NCBI GenBank assembly: GCA_015067705.1
Contig: SVLW01000009.1
Coordinates: 1 to 64,000, forward strand
Length of the DNA: 64,000 nucleotides
Origin: Oscillospiraceae bacterium
GTDB taxonomy: Bacteria > Bacillota > Clostridia > Oscillospirales > QAMX01
Direction: 5' to 3'
In this document: positions 18,688-28,867 of the stretch, piece after piece
How the letters are laid out: every line of letters begins with the position of its first letter
How positions within the stretch are numbered: the stretch's first letter is position 1
Program-made: the position numbers and the translations under genes
Notes under the pieces: generated by a model
Told to the model about the DNA's origin: nothing
Database searches by the model: none
The model's input: only the letters and a program-made list of their open reading frames with translations

Positions 18688-19440
18688 ATGAAAAAGATTT
18701 TTGCTCTGCTGCTGGCTGTTATGATGGTCTTCACTCTGGCTGCCTGCGCAACTCCCGCTGCTGACGACGAGGCTGATGTCAAGTCCGAAGGCGTTATGAC
18801 CTACGAAGAGTACGCCGCTGCTGCTATGGATACCGAAGTGGTCGTTGAGACCTATGTCCAGGCTACCCAGTCCTGGTGGGATGATTCCATCACCGTTTAC
18901 TCCCAGGATCATGACGGCGCATACTTCCTTTACAACATGGCTTGCTCCGAAGAGGATGCCGCCAAGCTGACCGCAGGCACCAAGATCCGTGTCACCGGTT
19001 ATAAGGGCGAGTGGGCCGGCGAAGTGGAGATCATGGACGCCACTTTCGAGTTCGTGGATGACGGCAAGACCTACATTGCCGACGCTGCCGACGCCACCGA
19101 GTGGCTGGGCACCGACGATCTGATTGCTCATCAGAACGAGTTCGTTTCCTTCAAGGGCCTGACTGTTGAGGCTTCCACCGACGCAAGCGGCAACGAGGCT
19201 GCTTTCCTGTATGGTTGGGACGGTTCCGGCGCTGAGGGCACCGACAGTGACCTGTACTTCAACGCTTCCGTGAACGGCCAGACCTACACCTTCGTTATCG
19301 AGTACTACCTCTGCGGCGCTGACACCGAGGCATACCAGGCCGTGCAGGGTCTCCAGATCGGCGACACCATCGATCTGGAAGGCTTCCTCTACTGGTACGA
19401 AGGCGCCCAGCCCCACATCACTTCCGTCATCGTGAAGTAA
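18688..19440 (+). CDS. predicted lipoprotein of unknown function (possible OB-fold repeats)
   Basis: Signal 'MKKIFALLLAVMMVFTLAACA'; two similar 'VKVTGYKGEW'/'IDLEGFLYW' segments. Confidence 0.7.
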   Translation: MKKIFALLLAVMMVFTLAACATPAADDEADVKSEGVMTYEEYAAAAMDTEVVVETYVQATQSWWDDSITVYSQDHDGAYFLYNMACSEEDAAKLTAGTKIRVTGYKGEWAGEVEIMDATFEFVDDGKTYIADAADATEWLGTDDLIAHQNEFVSFKGLTVEASTDASGNEAAFLYGWDGSGAEGTDSDLYFNASVNGQTYTFVIEYYLCGADTEAYQAVQGLQIGDTIDLEGFLYWYEGAQPHITSVIVK

Positions 19441-19491
19441 GAGATTCACAAACAAAGAGAGAGTCCCGAGGGACTCTCTTTTTTTGTTTGT

Positions 19492-19720
19492 AATTGAAAA
19501 TGGAAAATGGAAAGTTGAAAATTGTGGTGTCGGCCGGAGGCCGACGGGATTCCGGAGGACCCTCTCAGTCACGGCTTCGCCGTGCCAGCTCCCCCGGAGG
19601 GGGAGCCAAGTTTGGTACAGATCAAACTTTCTTGGCTCCCCCTTTGGGGGAGCTGTCAGCGAAGCTGACTGAGAGGGCCCGACTCCTTCATTTTCAATTT
19701 TCAACTTTCCATTTTCAATT
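19492..19720. repeat. composite heptamer-array element L4 with nested palindromic cassette
   Basis: 7-bp-period (TTGAAAA TGGAAAA TGGAAAG) and (CATTTTC AATTTTC AACTTTC CATTTTC) arms; internal CTCTCAGTC...GACTGAGAGG palindrome. Confidence 0.78.
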
Positions 19721-19764
19721 TTTATGCTATACTATACCCAAGAACTTCTTCTTGAGGGGAAATT

Positions 19765-20967
19765 ATGTGGAGAGAGTTACGGGCGAAGCGGTGGTTTCTG
19801 CCGGGGGTTTCGGCGGCGCTTTGCTTTTTGGAGATTTTGATTTTGTGGTTTGTGCTGCGCGGGGCGTGGCCGGGGGAGCCGGGGGCGTATGAGCTGATGG
19901 CCACGGTGAACGTCACGGGGCTTGCCGATATTCTGGCCAATGCCGAGGCGGCGGGGGCAGATCCGCTCTATGCGCTGCTTTTATTCGGGATGCTGCGGCT
20001 TTTGCCGGGGCAGGCGGGGCATCTGGCCGCACCGATGCTGCAGATGGTGCTGCTCTTGGCGCTCTGGGTGCTGCTCTTTTGTCTGGGGCGGCGGCTTTAT
20101 CGGGGCGATGCGGTGCTTTTGCCGCCGGTGCTCTTCTGTGCGTCGGCCTCCTGCGTGGGGGCGCTGGCCGCGCCGGAGCCCACGTTGCTGCTCTTGGTTC
20201 TGACGGCGGCGCTGGCGCTTTTCTATCACAGTTATCTGCGGCGGCCCATCCGCACGCTGTCCTGTATCGGGCTTTATCTATTGTACTTAGCGGGGATTTT
20301 AGCGGACTTCTCCTGGTTCTTTGCGGCGCTTGCCTGCTGCATCCCCTATTCGCTGGCGGCGCAGCTGCGGCGGCGCACGTCGGACGCCGCCACGGCGGCG
20401 GTGATGCTGCCGGCGGCGCTGGTCACGGCGGTGGTGCTGCATCCTGCGCTGGTTGGGCTGATCGCGGCGCTCTTTGAGAAGGGGCGCTTTCGAGACGGCG
20501 TCTATTTTGCAGAGGTGCGCGGCCTTGTGCACGGCGTGTCGGAGCGGCTCTTTGGCGGTGGATTCCTCATCGCGGCGATCCTCTGTGTCCTGCTGCTGAT
20601 CGCGGCGGCCATCCGGGAGGCCATGCGGCCGAAGCCCCGGACGGAGGAGGAAGAGGCCCCCGCCGCGGATCCCACCCATGCCGCCTATCAGCGGCGCATC
20701 AATCGCCGGAAGGCCGGCCTGCCCCGCCGGGTGACCCTCACCCGCGCCCAGGTGACCACCATGCTGATGCTGTTGGCCTCGGTGCTGGCGGTGCTTTTGC
20801 TTCCCCTCTCCGGGGAGATCCACGGCATGCAGGCGCTGGACAGCTTCTGGTACCTGATGCTGCTGGGCATCCTCCACTACGCCGCCCCAAGACTCTACCC
20901 CAAATGGAACCTGACCGTTCCGGTAAGCATACTGGTGTGCGGGGTGTTGATGGTTTTGTCAATCTAA
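19765..20967 (+). CDS. multi-pass membrane protein of unknown function
   Basis: Many TM helices, coding-like GC3; no recognised family. Confidence 0.7.
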   Translation: MWRELRAKRWFLPGVSAALCFLEILILWFVLRGAWPGEPGAYELMATVNVTGLADILANAEAAGADPLYALLLFGMLRLLPGQAGHLAAPMLQMVLLLALWVLLFCLGRRLYRGDAVLLPPVLFCASASCVGALAAPEPTLLLLVLTAALALFYHSYLRRPIRTLSCIGLYLLYLAGILADFSWFFAALACCIPYSLAAQLRRRTSDAATAAVMLPAALVTAVVLHPALVGLIAALFEKGRFRDGVYFAEVRGLVHGVSERLFGGGFLIAAILCVLLLIAAAIREAMRPKPRTEEEEAPAADPTHAAYQRRINRRKAGLPRRVTLTRAQVTTMLMLLASVLAVLLLPLSGEIHGMQALDSFWYLMLLGILHYAAPRLYPKWNLTVPVSILVCGVLMVLSI

Positions 20968-21006
20968 AAAAAGAGAGCCCTCGGGCTCTCTTTTTTTAGA
21001 TTGACA
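20957..21006 (+). terminator. 24-bp perfect palindromic terminator spanning the CDS stop codon
   Basis: TGTCAATCTAAAAAAAGAGAGCCC TC GGGCTCTCTTTTTTTAGATTGACA. Confidence 0.85.
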
Positions 21007-21113
21007 GTTGAGAGTTGACAGTGAAGGAGTCGCTACGCGACGAATCATTATGTATTATGAATCGTGCATTCTGCATTCTCAACTGTCCACTTTCAACTGT
21101 CAACTGTCCACTC
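21001..21113. repeat. heptamer-array element L5
   Basis: 7-bp period across (GTTGACA GTTGAGA GTTGACA ... ATTATGT ATTATGA ATCGTGC ATTCTGC ATTCTCA ACTGTCC ACTTTCA ACTGTCA). Confidence 0.78.
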
Positions 21114-21199
21114 CCCTCTTGACATTCCCCCACCCCCGCGATATGATGAAGCTAAGGATGCCGCGGTGGCGGCAAATATAGAGAATTGGGGTGAAATCT

Positions 21200-22435
21200 A
21201 TGAGTGAACTGATTCGTCAGGCAAAGCGTCGCATTAACGAGGTGCGCCGCCGCGATCTGGAGGTCGTGGTGACGAAAAACGGCAAGCCGGTGGAGAATGC
21301 ACAGGTGGGTATCCGTATGAAACAGCACGAATTCTTATTCGGCTGCAACTGCTTCTCTGCCACGACTTTTGATACGCCGGAGAAGGAAAAGCGCTATGCA
21401 GAGCTCTACGGCGGGATCCTGAACTACGGCACGCTGCCCTTCTACTGGGGCCGCTATGAGCCGCAGCAGTATCAGTATAACGAGCCGGAGATGGCAAATC
21501 AGGTGCAGTGGACAAAGGACATGGGCATCAAGAGCAAGGGTCATCCCCTGATCTGGCACGAAGTGGTGCCGGAGTGGCTGACGGACGATCATGACGTGGG
21601 GGCACTCGAGGTGGAGCGTGTCCGCAATATCATGGAAAAGTACGCCTACAAGGTGGATTTCTGGGATCTCAACAACGAGACCACGGTGAATTACCGCTTT
21701 GACAATCCCATCACCCATTGGATCGACAAGATCGGCCCCATGAATATGATGAAGCTGATCGGCGGCGTGGCAAGAGAGTATAACCCCGATGTGAAGCTCC
21801 TTTATAATGACTTCAACGTTCATGGCGAGGACTTCCCGAACTTCTTACAGCAGATGCGCGATAGCGACGTGCAGGTCTATGGTATCGGTATCCAGAGCCA
21901 TATGCATTCCCGCCGCTGGAGCTTTGAGGAGACCGAGGAGAAGATGGATCGCACGGCGGCCTTTGGCTGGCCCATCCACTTCACGGAGTGCACCGTCATT
22001 TCCGGTTATCCCGCCAATCCCGACGGCACCGTGAAGTTCGGCGCCGGCAGCCAGCAGAACCTCTGGGACGAGCCGGAGGAGATGCTCTACGATCAGGCAG
22101 CGTATACCAAGGACTTCTACACCCTGGTATTCAGCCATCCGGCCACGGAGGCCCTGACCTGGTGGGACTTTGAGGATCACAAGTGGCTGAACGCTCCCTG
22201 CGGCCTCATCACCGATACCGTGTATGCAAAGCCGGTCTATTATGAACTCCAGAAGCTCATCAAGGGCGAATGGTGGACCAATGTGGACCTCGTCACCGGC
22301 ACGGCGGGCAACGCCCGCGCCAAGGCATTCTGCGGCAGCTATGACATCGAAGTTACCGTGGACGGCGAGACGAAGGTGTTCCCGGCCAACGTGAGCGTCA
22401 AGGGCGGCGCAGTCCGCGTGGAAGCCGCGTTCTAA
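21200..22435 (+). CDS. glycoside hydrolase family 10-like (endo-1,4-beta-xylanase)
   Basis: 'KGHPLIWHEVVPEWL', 'VDFWDLNNETTVN', 'GIGIQSHMH', 'IHFTECTVIS'; no signal peptide. Confidence 0.85.
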   Translation: MSELIRQAKRRINEVRRRDLEVVVTKNGKPVENAQVGIRMKQHEFLFGCNCFSATTFDTPEKEKRYAELYGGILNYGTLPFYWGRYEPQQYQYNEPEMANQVQWTKDMGIKSKGHPLIWHEVVPEWLTDDHDVGALEVERVRNIMEKYAYKVDFWDLNNETTVNYRFDNPITHWIDKIGPMNMMKLIGGVAREYNPDVKLLYNDFNVHGEDFPNFLQQMRDSDVQVYGIGIQSHMHSRRWSFEETEEKMDRTAAFGWPIHFTECTVISGYPANPDGTVKFGAGSQQNLWDEPEEMLYDQAAYTKDFYTLVFSHPATEALTWWDFEDHKWLNAPCGLITDTVYAKPVYYELQKLIKGEWWTNVDLVTGTAGNARAKAFCGSYDIEVTVDGETKVFPANVSVKGGAVRVEAAF

Positions 22436-22465
22436 GACTCGTTCGCTTGGCTCCCCCTTTGGGGG

Positions 22466-22542
22466 TAGCGAAACGGCGACGCGGGAGTGAATGACATGCC
22501 AGTGGCATGTCGGAGCCGCGCCGTGACCGAGCCGCAGCGAGA
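22466..22542. repeat. 77-bp nested insert, copy 1
   Basis: TAGCGAA...ACATGCCAGTGGCATGT...CAGCGAGA, near-identical to 25861-25937. Confidence 0.8.
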
Positions 22543-22633
22543 CGCTGGCACGGCGCAGCCGTGACTGAGAGGGCCTTGCGCTGTATGTAATCAAAAAATT
22601 CACCCCGAAAGCAGATGCTTTCGGGGTGTTTTG

Positions 22634-23998
22634 TTATCTTGCGATGGATTTCTTTTTCTTCCACTGGCCGCTGAAGAAATACGGGAACACCACGATGCCG
22701 TAGCCGTAGCTGGCGATGACGGAGCCGTACCAGAAGCCCTGGACACCCAAATCCAGCACCACGCCCAGTAAGAGCGTCAGGCCGATGCGGAGGACAAAGC
22801 CCTCGATGATGCCCATGAGGAAGTTGATTTTCGAGTGGCCCAGGCCGTTGATGAGGGCCAGACTGGGGGAACGGAAGGCAAAGCCCATGAAGGAGATGGC
22901 CGCTACGGGAGCATAGAGGGGCGCCATGGCCAGCACCGCGGCGCTCGAGTCAAAGAGGCCGAAGATGAACTCCGGGAAGGAGAGCATCAGGATGCTGAGG
23001 GTGCTGACGAAGGCGAGGTCCACCAGGAACACCCGGAAGAACACGCCGCGGACACGGTCGAGGCGGCCCGCGCCGAAGTTCTGGCCGATGACGGCGGCGC
23101 CGGAGACATTCATGGCGTTGGCAACGATCAGCGCAATGGAGTTGAGCTTGGCACCGATGCCGGAGACGGCAGAGGTGACCACGCCATAGGGATTCACGAA
23201 GGAGGAGACGAAGAGCGTGGAGATGCTGCCGGCGCTGGACTGGATGGCGATGGGGATGCCCAGACGCAGCACGGTGCCGAGGGGGCCGCGGGAGATGCGG
23301 AAGCTGCGGAGGCGGAAGTCAAAACCAAAGTCCTCGCGGTTACGATAGAGATAGATGAGGCACAGGAGGAAGGACACACCCTGGCTCATGACGGTGGCGA
23401 GGGCGGCGCCGAAGGCCTCCAGACGGAGGACGGCGATGAACAAAAGGTCCAGCACGATATTCAGCACGGCGGCAAGACAGATGAAGATCATGGGGTGGCG
23501 GCTGTCGCCCATGCCGCGGAGGACGGACGCGAAGGTGTTATAGCCGAAGATGAACACCATGCCGAGGCAGGAGCAGACCGTATAGGCCAGGGCGCCGTCC
23601 CGGGATTCCGGCGGGGCATTCAGAAGATCGAGGAACGGCCCGGCGGTGAGGGCGCCCACGATGCCCAGTCCCGCCGCCAGCAGGAACACAAAGGAGAAGA
23701 GCGTGCCGATGACTTCGTTCAATGCGGCGCGCTTGCCTGCGCCCACGTACTGGGAGATCATGATCTGGCCTGCGGTGGCGAAGCCCATGCCGAGAAACAT
23801 ATAAAAGTGCATCACGTCGCCGCCCACGGACACCGCGGACAGGCCGGCGCTTGAGACATACTTGCCCACGATCACCATGTCCGCCATGTTATAGGCGGTC
23901 TGCAGGAGATTTGAGAGCATGACGGGGATCGCAAACTGCAGGAGCACGGGGGTCAGGCGGCCCACCGTGAGATCCCGCATGAGTTTTTTCTGTGCCAT
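22634..23998 (-). CDS. MATE family efflux transporter
   Basis: 'PVMLSNLLQTAYNMADMVIVGKY', 12-TM MATE pattern. Confidence 0.93.
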   Translation of the reverse strand: MAQKKLMRDLTVGRLTPVLLQFAIPVMLSNLLQTAYNMADMVIVGKYVSSAGLSAVSVGGDVMHFYMFLGMGFATAGQIMISQYVGAGKRAALNEVIGTLFSFVFLLAAGLGIVGALTAGPFLDLLNAPPESRDGALAYTVCSCLGMVFIFGYNTFASVLRGMGDSRHPMIFICLAAVLNIVLDLLFIAVLRLEAFGAALATVMSQGVSFLLCLIYLYRNREDFGFDFRLRSFRISRGPLGTVLRLGIPIAIQSSAGSISTLFVSSFVNPYGVVTSAVSGIGAKLNSIALIVANAMNVSGAAVIGQNFGAGRLDRVRGVFFRVFLVDLAFVSTLSILMLSFPEFIFGLFDSSAAVLAMAPLYAPVAAISFMGFAFRSPSLALINGLGHSKINFLMGIIEGFVLRIGLTLLLGVVLDLGVQGFWYGSVIASYGYGIVVFPYFFSGQWKKKKSIAR

Positions 23999-24106
23999 AG
24001 GATTCCTCTCTTTCCACATGAAAAACGTGCCGCCGGGTCGATTCGGCAGCACGTCATGCATCCAACTTCTACGGGAAAGCATAGCACGGATGGGGAGGAA
24101 TGTCAA

Positions 24107-24231
24107 GAGTTGACAGTTGAAAGTGGACAGTGGACAATTGGGAATGCAGAATGCATGATTCATGATTCAGAATTGATCGGCCAAAGACCGACACCACAAT
24201 TGTGCATTGTGCATTATGAATTGTGCATTCA
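24107..24231. repeat. heptamer-array element L6
   Basis: (GAGTTGA CAGTTGA AAGTGGA CAGTGGA ... GAATGCA GAATGCA TGATTCA TGATTCA) and (TGCATTG TGCATTA TGAATTG TGCATTC) arms. Confidence 0.78.
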
Positions 24232-24233
24232 TT

Positions 24234-25196
24234 TTACTCCAGTTCCAGTCGATATCCTGCGATTTCGAGGTAATCTACTTCGTCCAGGTCGAGGAAGGCA
24301 CGGTAGTTGAGCCTTACGTTGACGGTGAAACTTCTTTCGCCGCCTCCGCCAAAGGGATTCGGGGCAAACTCGGTGCCGTCCTTCATCACAATGTGGATGG
24401 ACTCCCGCAGAGTCTGATACAGGGTGGAAGAATCGGCGTCCTGGGGCAGATCTGCATAACTGCGTACCTGGGCCTTGGTCACCATGGCGGAGAGGGAGAG
24501 CGCGGAGAGACGTACCTTCCCCACGGGTTCGTCATTCTGATCCAGCAGTTTCCATTCATAGGAGGTGCCCACGTTTTCGGCCTGCCAGGTGATAGTCTGG
24601 GGCTCCTGCTTTAGGAGAAAGCCCTCGCCGGTGATGCCGTCGATCTCCATGGTGATAGGCGAATCCAGAAGCTGTCCGTTGGTGCTGTCGAGACGGATCA
24701 GGAAGCGCACGGAGCGATTTTCCCGGTCAAGCGGGGCGGACTCGATCATGCGCCCGCCATAGATATTGCGGCGGGTGCCGTCATCCCGGAACTGATAACA
24801 ATCCACGTGCTGGAAAATCAGTTGGGTGCCATCTTCCGGCAGATTGACGTGAGGGGCGAACTTGACATCCACGGCGATATAGAGGTCATACGCATCGCCC
24901 AGCGTTTGCGTAACGGTGAGGGTGAGGTCGTCGTACACCTCCGTCACTTGTACGGGGTCCAGCATGCCCTCGTATTTCTCCATGATGGCCTCTGTGGGAG
25001 AAAGGGCGGACAGGAACCGGGCGTCCCAGTGGAGCGCCGCAGCAGAGCACACCGTCAGTACCAGGATGGCGGCAGCCACGGCGGGGAGCCAGCGGGGCAG
25101 GCGATGCACGGCAGGGGCGCGATAGGTCAGGGCGTCCGAGAGCATCCCCTCGTCGAGGTCGTTTATGGCGCGAAGAAGCGCCAGCATTTTCGTCAT
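24234..25196 (-). CDS. anti-sigma factor-like protein (DUF4179-type)
   Basis: Single TM after short cytoplasmic N-terminus; overlaps the ECF sigma gene. Confidence 0.7.
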   Translation of the reverse strand: MTKMLALLRAINDLDEGMLSDALTYRAPAVHRLPRWLPAVAAAILVLTVCSAAALHWDARFLSALSPTEAIMEKYEGMLDPVQVTEVYDDLTLTVTQTLGDAYDLYIAVDVKFAPHVNLPEDGTQLIFQHVDCYQFRDDGTRRNIYGGRMIESAPLDRENRSVRFLIRLDSTNGQLLDSPITMEIDGITGEGFLLKQEPQTITWQAENVGTSYEWKLLDQNDEPVGKVRLSALSLSAMVTKAQVRSYADLPQDADSSTLYQTLRESIHIVMKDGTEFAPNPFGGGGERSFTVNVRLNYRAFLDLDEVDYLEIAGYRLELE

Positions 25197-25747
25197 AGGA
25201 GTCCCTCCTTCTCAAGGTGCTGCCGCAGGGCGGCGCGGGTGCGGTGGAGACTGGTTTTGATGCGGGAGTCCCCGGCTCCCGTGGCGGCGGCGATCTCGCG
25301 GATTGACTCGCCCAGGAAATAGCGGCGCAGGAAGAAGACCCGGTCGGCGGGGCGGCGGGTGGAGAGGAATGCCTCGATCTCCCGGCGGAGGTCATCCGCC
25401 AGAACGGCGGATTCCGTATCCGCATCGCCGGGGATGCAGTCGGAAAGCTCTGAAAGCAGCGCGTCCTGCTCCCCGCTGCGCTTCTGGGCCGTGAGGAAAT
25501 CCAGTCGGTCAAGGGCCGCATGGCGGCAGAGTTTTAAGAGGAACGCGCCCAGATGCTGCGGCGCGGCGGGCGGGATGGCGTTCCACGCCCGGAAGTACGT
25601 ATCGCTGACGATCTCCTCCGCCTCCTCAGGGGTGTGGAGAAAGCGCCGGGCCAGGGAATGGAGCAGCCCGCCATACTTCGCCGCGGATTCCAAGAGCGCC
25701 GCCTCCGACCGCGCATAGTAGAGCGCCACAATGTCATGATCTTCCAT
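25193..25747 (-). CDS. ECF-type RNA polymerase sigma-70 factor
   Basis: 'ARRFLHTPEEAEEIVSDTYFRAWNAIPP' region 2 and 'FFLRRYFLGESIREIAAATGAGDSRIKTSLHRTRAALRQHLEKEG' region 4. Confidence 0.9.
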   Translation of the reverse strand: MEDHDIVALYYARSEAALLESAAKYGGLLHSLARRFLHTPEEAEEIVSDTYFRAWNAIPPAAPQHLGAFLLKLCRHAALDRLDFLTAQKRSGEQDALLSELSDCIPGDADTESAVLADDLRREIEAFLSTRRPADRVFFLRRYFLGESIREIAAATGAGDSRIKTSLHRTRAALRQHLEKEGLL

Positions 25748-25818
25748 GGGAGATGCCTCCTTTCTGGGAATGTAGTCGGGAAACGAGAAGAGAAGGTTAC
25801 GGGAAACGGGAGAAAAAT

Positions 25819-26146
25819 GGATAGTGGACAGTTGACCAAGAAAGGCTTCCCCTTGAGGGGTAGCGAAGCGGCGGCGTGGGAGTGAATGACATGCCAGTGG
25901 CATGTCAGAGCCACGCCGTGACCGAGCCGCAGCGAGAAGCTGTCGCCGGAGGCGACTGATGAGGTGGCCCTGGGACAAGATGAATGTTTCGGGATGCACT
26001 CTCTGCGATCTGACTTCTGGGCCACCTCATCCGTCAGCTTCGCTGACACCTTTCCCTCAAGGGGAAGGCATGACCACTGCGAATCTATTCCAGTCGGCGC
26101 AGCCGACACCGAAACTGTCAACTATCCACTGTCCACTGTCCACTCA
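25819..26146. repeat. composite heptamer-array element L7 with nested palindromes
   Basis: Heptamer right arm (AACTGTC AACTATC CACTGTC CACTGTC); CCTCATC..GTCAGC.. palindromic modules. Confidence 0.72.
25861..25937. repeat. 77-bp nested insert, copy 2
   Basis: Near-identical to 22466-22542, with compensatory stem changes (CGCGG/CCGCG vs CGTGG/CCACG). Confidence 0.8.
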
Positions 26147-26195
26147 ACAAAAAAGAGCCCCGCGGGGCTCTTTTTTGTTGACGGGCTCTTTTTTG

Positions 26196-27698
26196 TTAGA
26201 TTCCGTAGATTTCGCTGAGTTTCTTTTCGAGATAGTCGGTGAAATAGGCGGGATCGAATTTGGCGTCAACCGCTTTTTCAAAGAGGTCGGAGGGCTCGTA
26301 GAGGCGGCCGTACTGCCAGATGTGGTCATGGAGCCAGGCGTTGATGGGAGCCAGATCGCCGGAGGCAACGGTCTTGTCCACGTCCACGGTCTCGCGCATC
26401 TTCTCAATGAGCTGTGCGCCGTAGGCGGAGCCCAGGGCATAGGACGGGAAATAGCCGATGCTGCCGCCGGACCAGTGGGAATCCTGGAGACAGCCGTGGG
26501 TATCGTCCGGCACGTCCACGCCCAGATATTCCTTATAAAGGCGGTTCCACTCGGCGGGGAGGTCTTTTGTGGTGAGTTCGCGGTTCATGAGCTTGCGCTC
26601 GATCTCATAGCGCACCATGATGTGCAGGGCATAGGTGAGCTCGTCGGCCTCGATGCGGATAAGGGAGGGCTCTACGCGGTTCACGGCGCGGTAAAGCTCC
26701 TCGGGGGTGCGGCCGGCGAACTGCTCCGGGAAGATCTCGCAGAGCTTCGGGAAGATCAGCTCGATGAAGCCGCGGCTGCGGCCGATGAGGTTTTCATAGA
26801 AGCGGGACTGGCTCTCGTGGATGCCCATGGACACGCCGGAACCCAGCTCGTTATAGGCGTCCTCGTCGGCGACGCCCAGCTCGTAAAGGGCATGGCCGCC
26901 CTCGTGCACCACGGAGAACATGGAGGAGGCGAAGTCGTTCTCATAATAATGGGTGGTGATGCGCACGTCGTACTTGGAGAAATCAATGGTGAAGGGATGC
27001 TCTGTGGTGGCGATGCCGCAGTGATCGCGGGGGAGCTGCAGAACCTCCATGAAATAGTCGGAGAGCTTGCGCTGGCCTTCCTCGGGGAAGTGCTGGCGGA
27101 GGATGGAGTCATCCACCTGGGGCACGGCGGCGATCTTCTTTAAGAGGGGCACAATGCGCTCCCGCAGGGCGGCAAAGAAGGCGTCGCACTTTTCCATGGT
27201 GAGGCCGCCCTCGTACTGGTTCAGCCAGTGGTCATAGGGGTGCTTATCCGGGGCGATATAGCCGGCGAAGCGGATGTGGGTATCGACGATCTGGGCCAGA
27301 ATAGGCTCGAAGGCGGCGTAGTCGTTTTCCTCCTTGGCGCGGTGCCACACGTCGTCGGCCTGGACCAGAAGAGTCTGGTAAGCCACATATTCCTCCTGGG
27401 GGATTTTGGCCATTTCCTTCAGGTCTTTCGACATGAGATAGACGATGCGGGCGGTCTTTTCATCCAGACGCTCGGGATGGGCCGAAAGGGTGTCGAGAAT
27501 CTCCACGGTCTCGCGGCCGGTCATCAGTTCGTACTCAATGCCGGAGAGAATGGACAGGGTCTGGCCGCGGTTGGCGGCGGTGCCGCGGGGCGCGGTGGTG
27601 ACGCCGTCATAATAAATGAGAGATGTGGCGTGGCGATAGGCGCGGAGTTTTTCCTGCAGTTCGGTGAGTTTCCGGAGTGCTTCCTGTACGGTCATCAT
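26196..27698 (-). CDS. M32 family metallocarboxypeptidase
   Basis: 'SVVHEGGHALYELG' HExxH-type motif, 'MGIHESQSRFYENLIGRS'. Confidence 0.93.
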   Translation of the reverse strand: MMTVQEALRKLTELQEKLRAYRHATSLIYYDGVTTAPRGTAANRGQTLSILSGIEYELMTGRETVEILDTLSAHPERLDEKTARIVYLMSKDLKEMAKIPQEEYVAYQTLLVQADDVWHRAKEENDYAAFEPILAQIVDTHIRFAGYIAPDKHPYDHWLNQYEGGLTMEKCDAFFAALRERIVPLLKKIAAVPQVDDSILRQHFPEEGQRKLSDYFMEVLQLPRDHCGIATTEHPFTIDFSKYDVRITTHYYENDFASSMFSVVHEGGHALYELGVADEDAYNELGSGVSMGIHESQSRFYENLIGRSRGFIELIFPKLCEIFPEQFAGRTPEELYRAVNRVEPSLIRIEADELTYALHIMVRYEIERKLMNRELTTKDLPAEWNRLYKEYLGVDVPDDTHGCLQDSHWSGGSIGYFPSYALGSAYGAQLIEKMRETVDVDKTVASGDLAPINAWLHDHIWQYGRLYEPSDLFEKAVDAKFDPAYFTDYLEKKLSEIYGI

Positions 27699-28621
27699 GC
27701 GTGTTCCTCCTCTTCGGTCTCTTCGGCCCTGCGGGCGGCGATTTCTGCCTCCCGGCGGGAAACCGCGGCCTTTACTTCATCGGGTTCGTAGTTATAGATC
27801 ATGCCGCAGAACTCGCAGACCACCTCGGTGGGTTTGTCCTCATACACCCAGTCAAGGCTCTCCCGGCCGAGACCGGCCAGCGTGTCCAGCGTGCGCTCGC
27901 GGGAGCAGTCACAGCGATAGGCGGCGGGAATGGTCTCCAGCATCTCAAGGCCCATGTCTCCCAGAATGTGGGTGAGAATATCCTCCGGCGTCATACCGTT
28001 TTCCAGCATGGCGGTGATGGACTTGATGGCGCCCAGGCGTTCCTCCAGGCGGACGATGATATCCTCGGTGATATCCGGCATCAGCTGGATGATAAAGCCG
28101 CCGGCCTGGCGGACGGTGTTATTCTTATTCATCAAAACGCCCAGAGCCACAGAGGAGGGCGTCTGCTCACTGGCGGCGTAGTAGTAGGTGAGGTCCTCGG
28201 CGATCTCGCCGGAGATCAGCTCACAGGTGCCGGTGAAGGGTTCGCCAAAGCCCAGGGTCCGGGTGACGGACAGCATACCGGCGCCGATGGCACCGCCCAC
28301 GTCCAGCTTGCCCGCGGGAGACGGGGGCAGCATCACGTCGGGCACCATGGCATAGCCCTTCACTTCCGCATGGGCATTTGCCACGACCACAAGGCCCTGG
28401 ATGGGGCCGGTGCCGCCGATTTTCAGGGTCAGGCGGTCATTTTCATTCTTCATCATGCTGCCCATCATGGCGCCGGCGGTGAGTAAGCGGCCCAGGGCGG
28501 CGGTGGCCACCGGACTGGTGTTATGGCGGCGGCGGGCAGTTTCCACTAAAAACTTCGTGGAGGCGGCATAGGCACGGATGCGGCCTTCCGCGGCAATGGC
28601 TTTTACAATATAATCAGGCAA
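27695..28621 (-). CDS. hslO: Hsp33 family molecular chaperone (TTG start)
   Basis: 'ARRRHNTSPVATAALGRLLTAGAMMGSMMKNEND', C-terminal 'CDCSRERT...CEFCGMIYNY' redox Zn motif. Confidence 0.93.
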   Translation of the reverse strand: MPDYIVKAIAAEGRIRAYAASTKFLVETARRRHNTSPVATAALGRLLTAGAMMGSMMKNENDRLTLKIGGTGPIQGLVVVANAHAEVKGYAMVPDVMLPPSPAGKLDVGGAIGAGMLSVTRTLGFGEPFTGTCELISGEIAEDLTYYYAASEQTPSSVALGVLMNKNNTVRQAGGFIIQLMPDITEDIIVRLEERLGAIKSITAMLENGMTPEDILTHILGDMGLEMLETIPAAYRCDCSRERTLDTLAGLGRESLDWVYEDKPTEVVCEFCGMIYNYEPDEVKAAVSRREAEIAARRAEETEEEEHA

Positions 28622-28867
28622 GAATGGTCTCTCCTTTTTTGAAACCGCCGGGATCCGGCGAATGATTTGCATACGGATATAGTATAGCACAGCTTTTCCC
28701 CCGATTCAAGCCGGGGACGCAGGCTATGGCCAATATACACAAAGATTCGACAGGCTATTTGTTCAGATTGCTCTCTTTACTTTAGCACACTAACGTGTTA
28801 TACTGCCATTACGTCGGATCGGGAAAACGAAGCCGACGGGAAAGAAAAAACACACGAGGTATTTGAC

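Noticed and set aside
22835-23854. 339-aa plus-strand ORF antisense to MATE gene
   Set aside because: Acidic Gly/Glu/His-rich antisense artefact
24107-24231. Heptamer arrays as insertion-sequence termini
   Set aside because: No transposase ORF inside any element and no clear target-site duplications seen by eye
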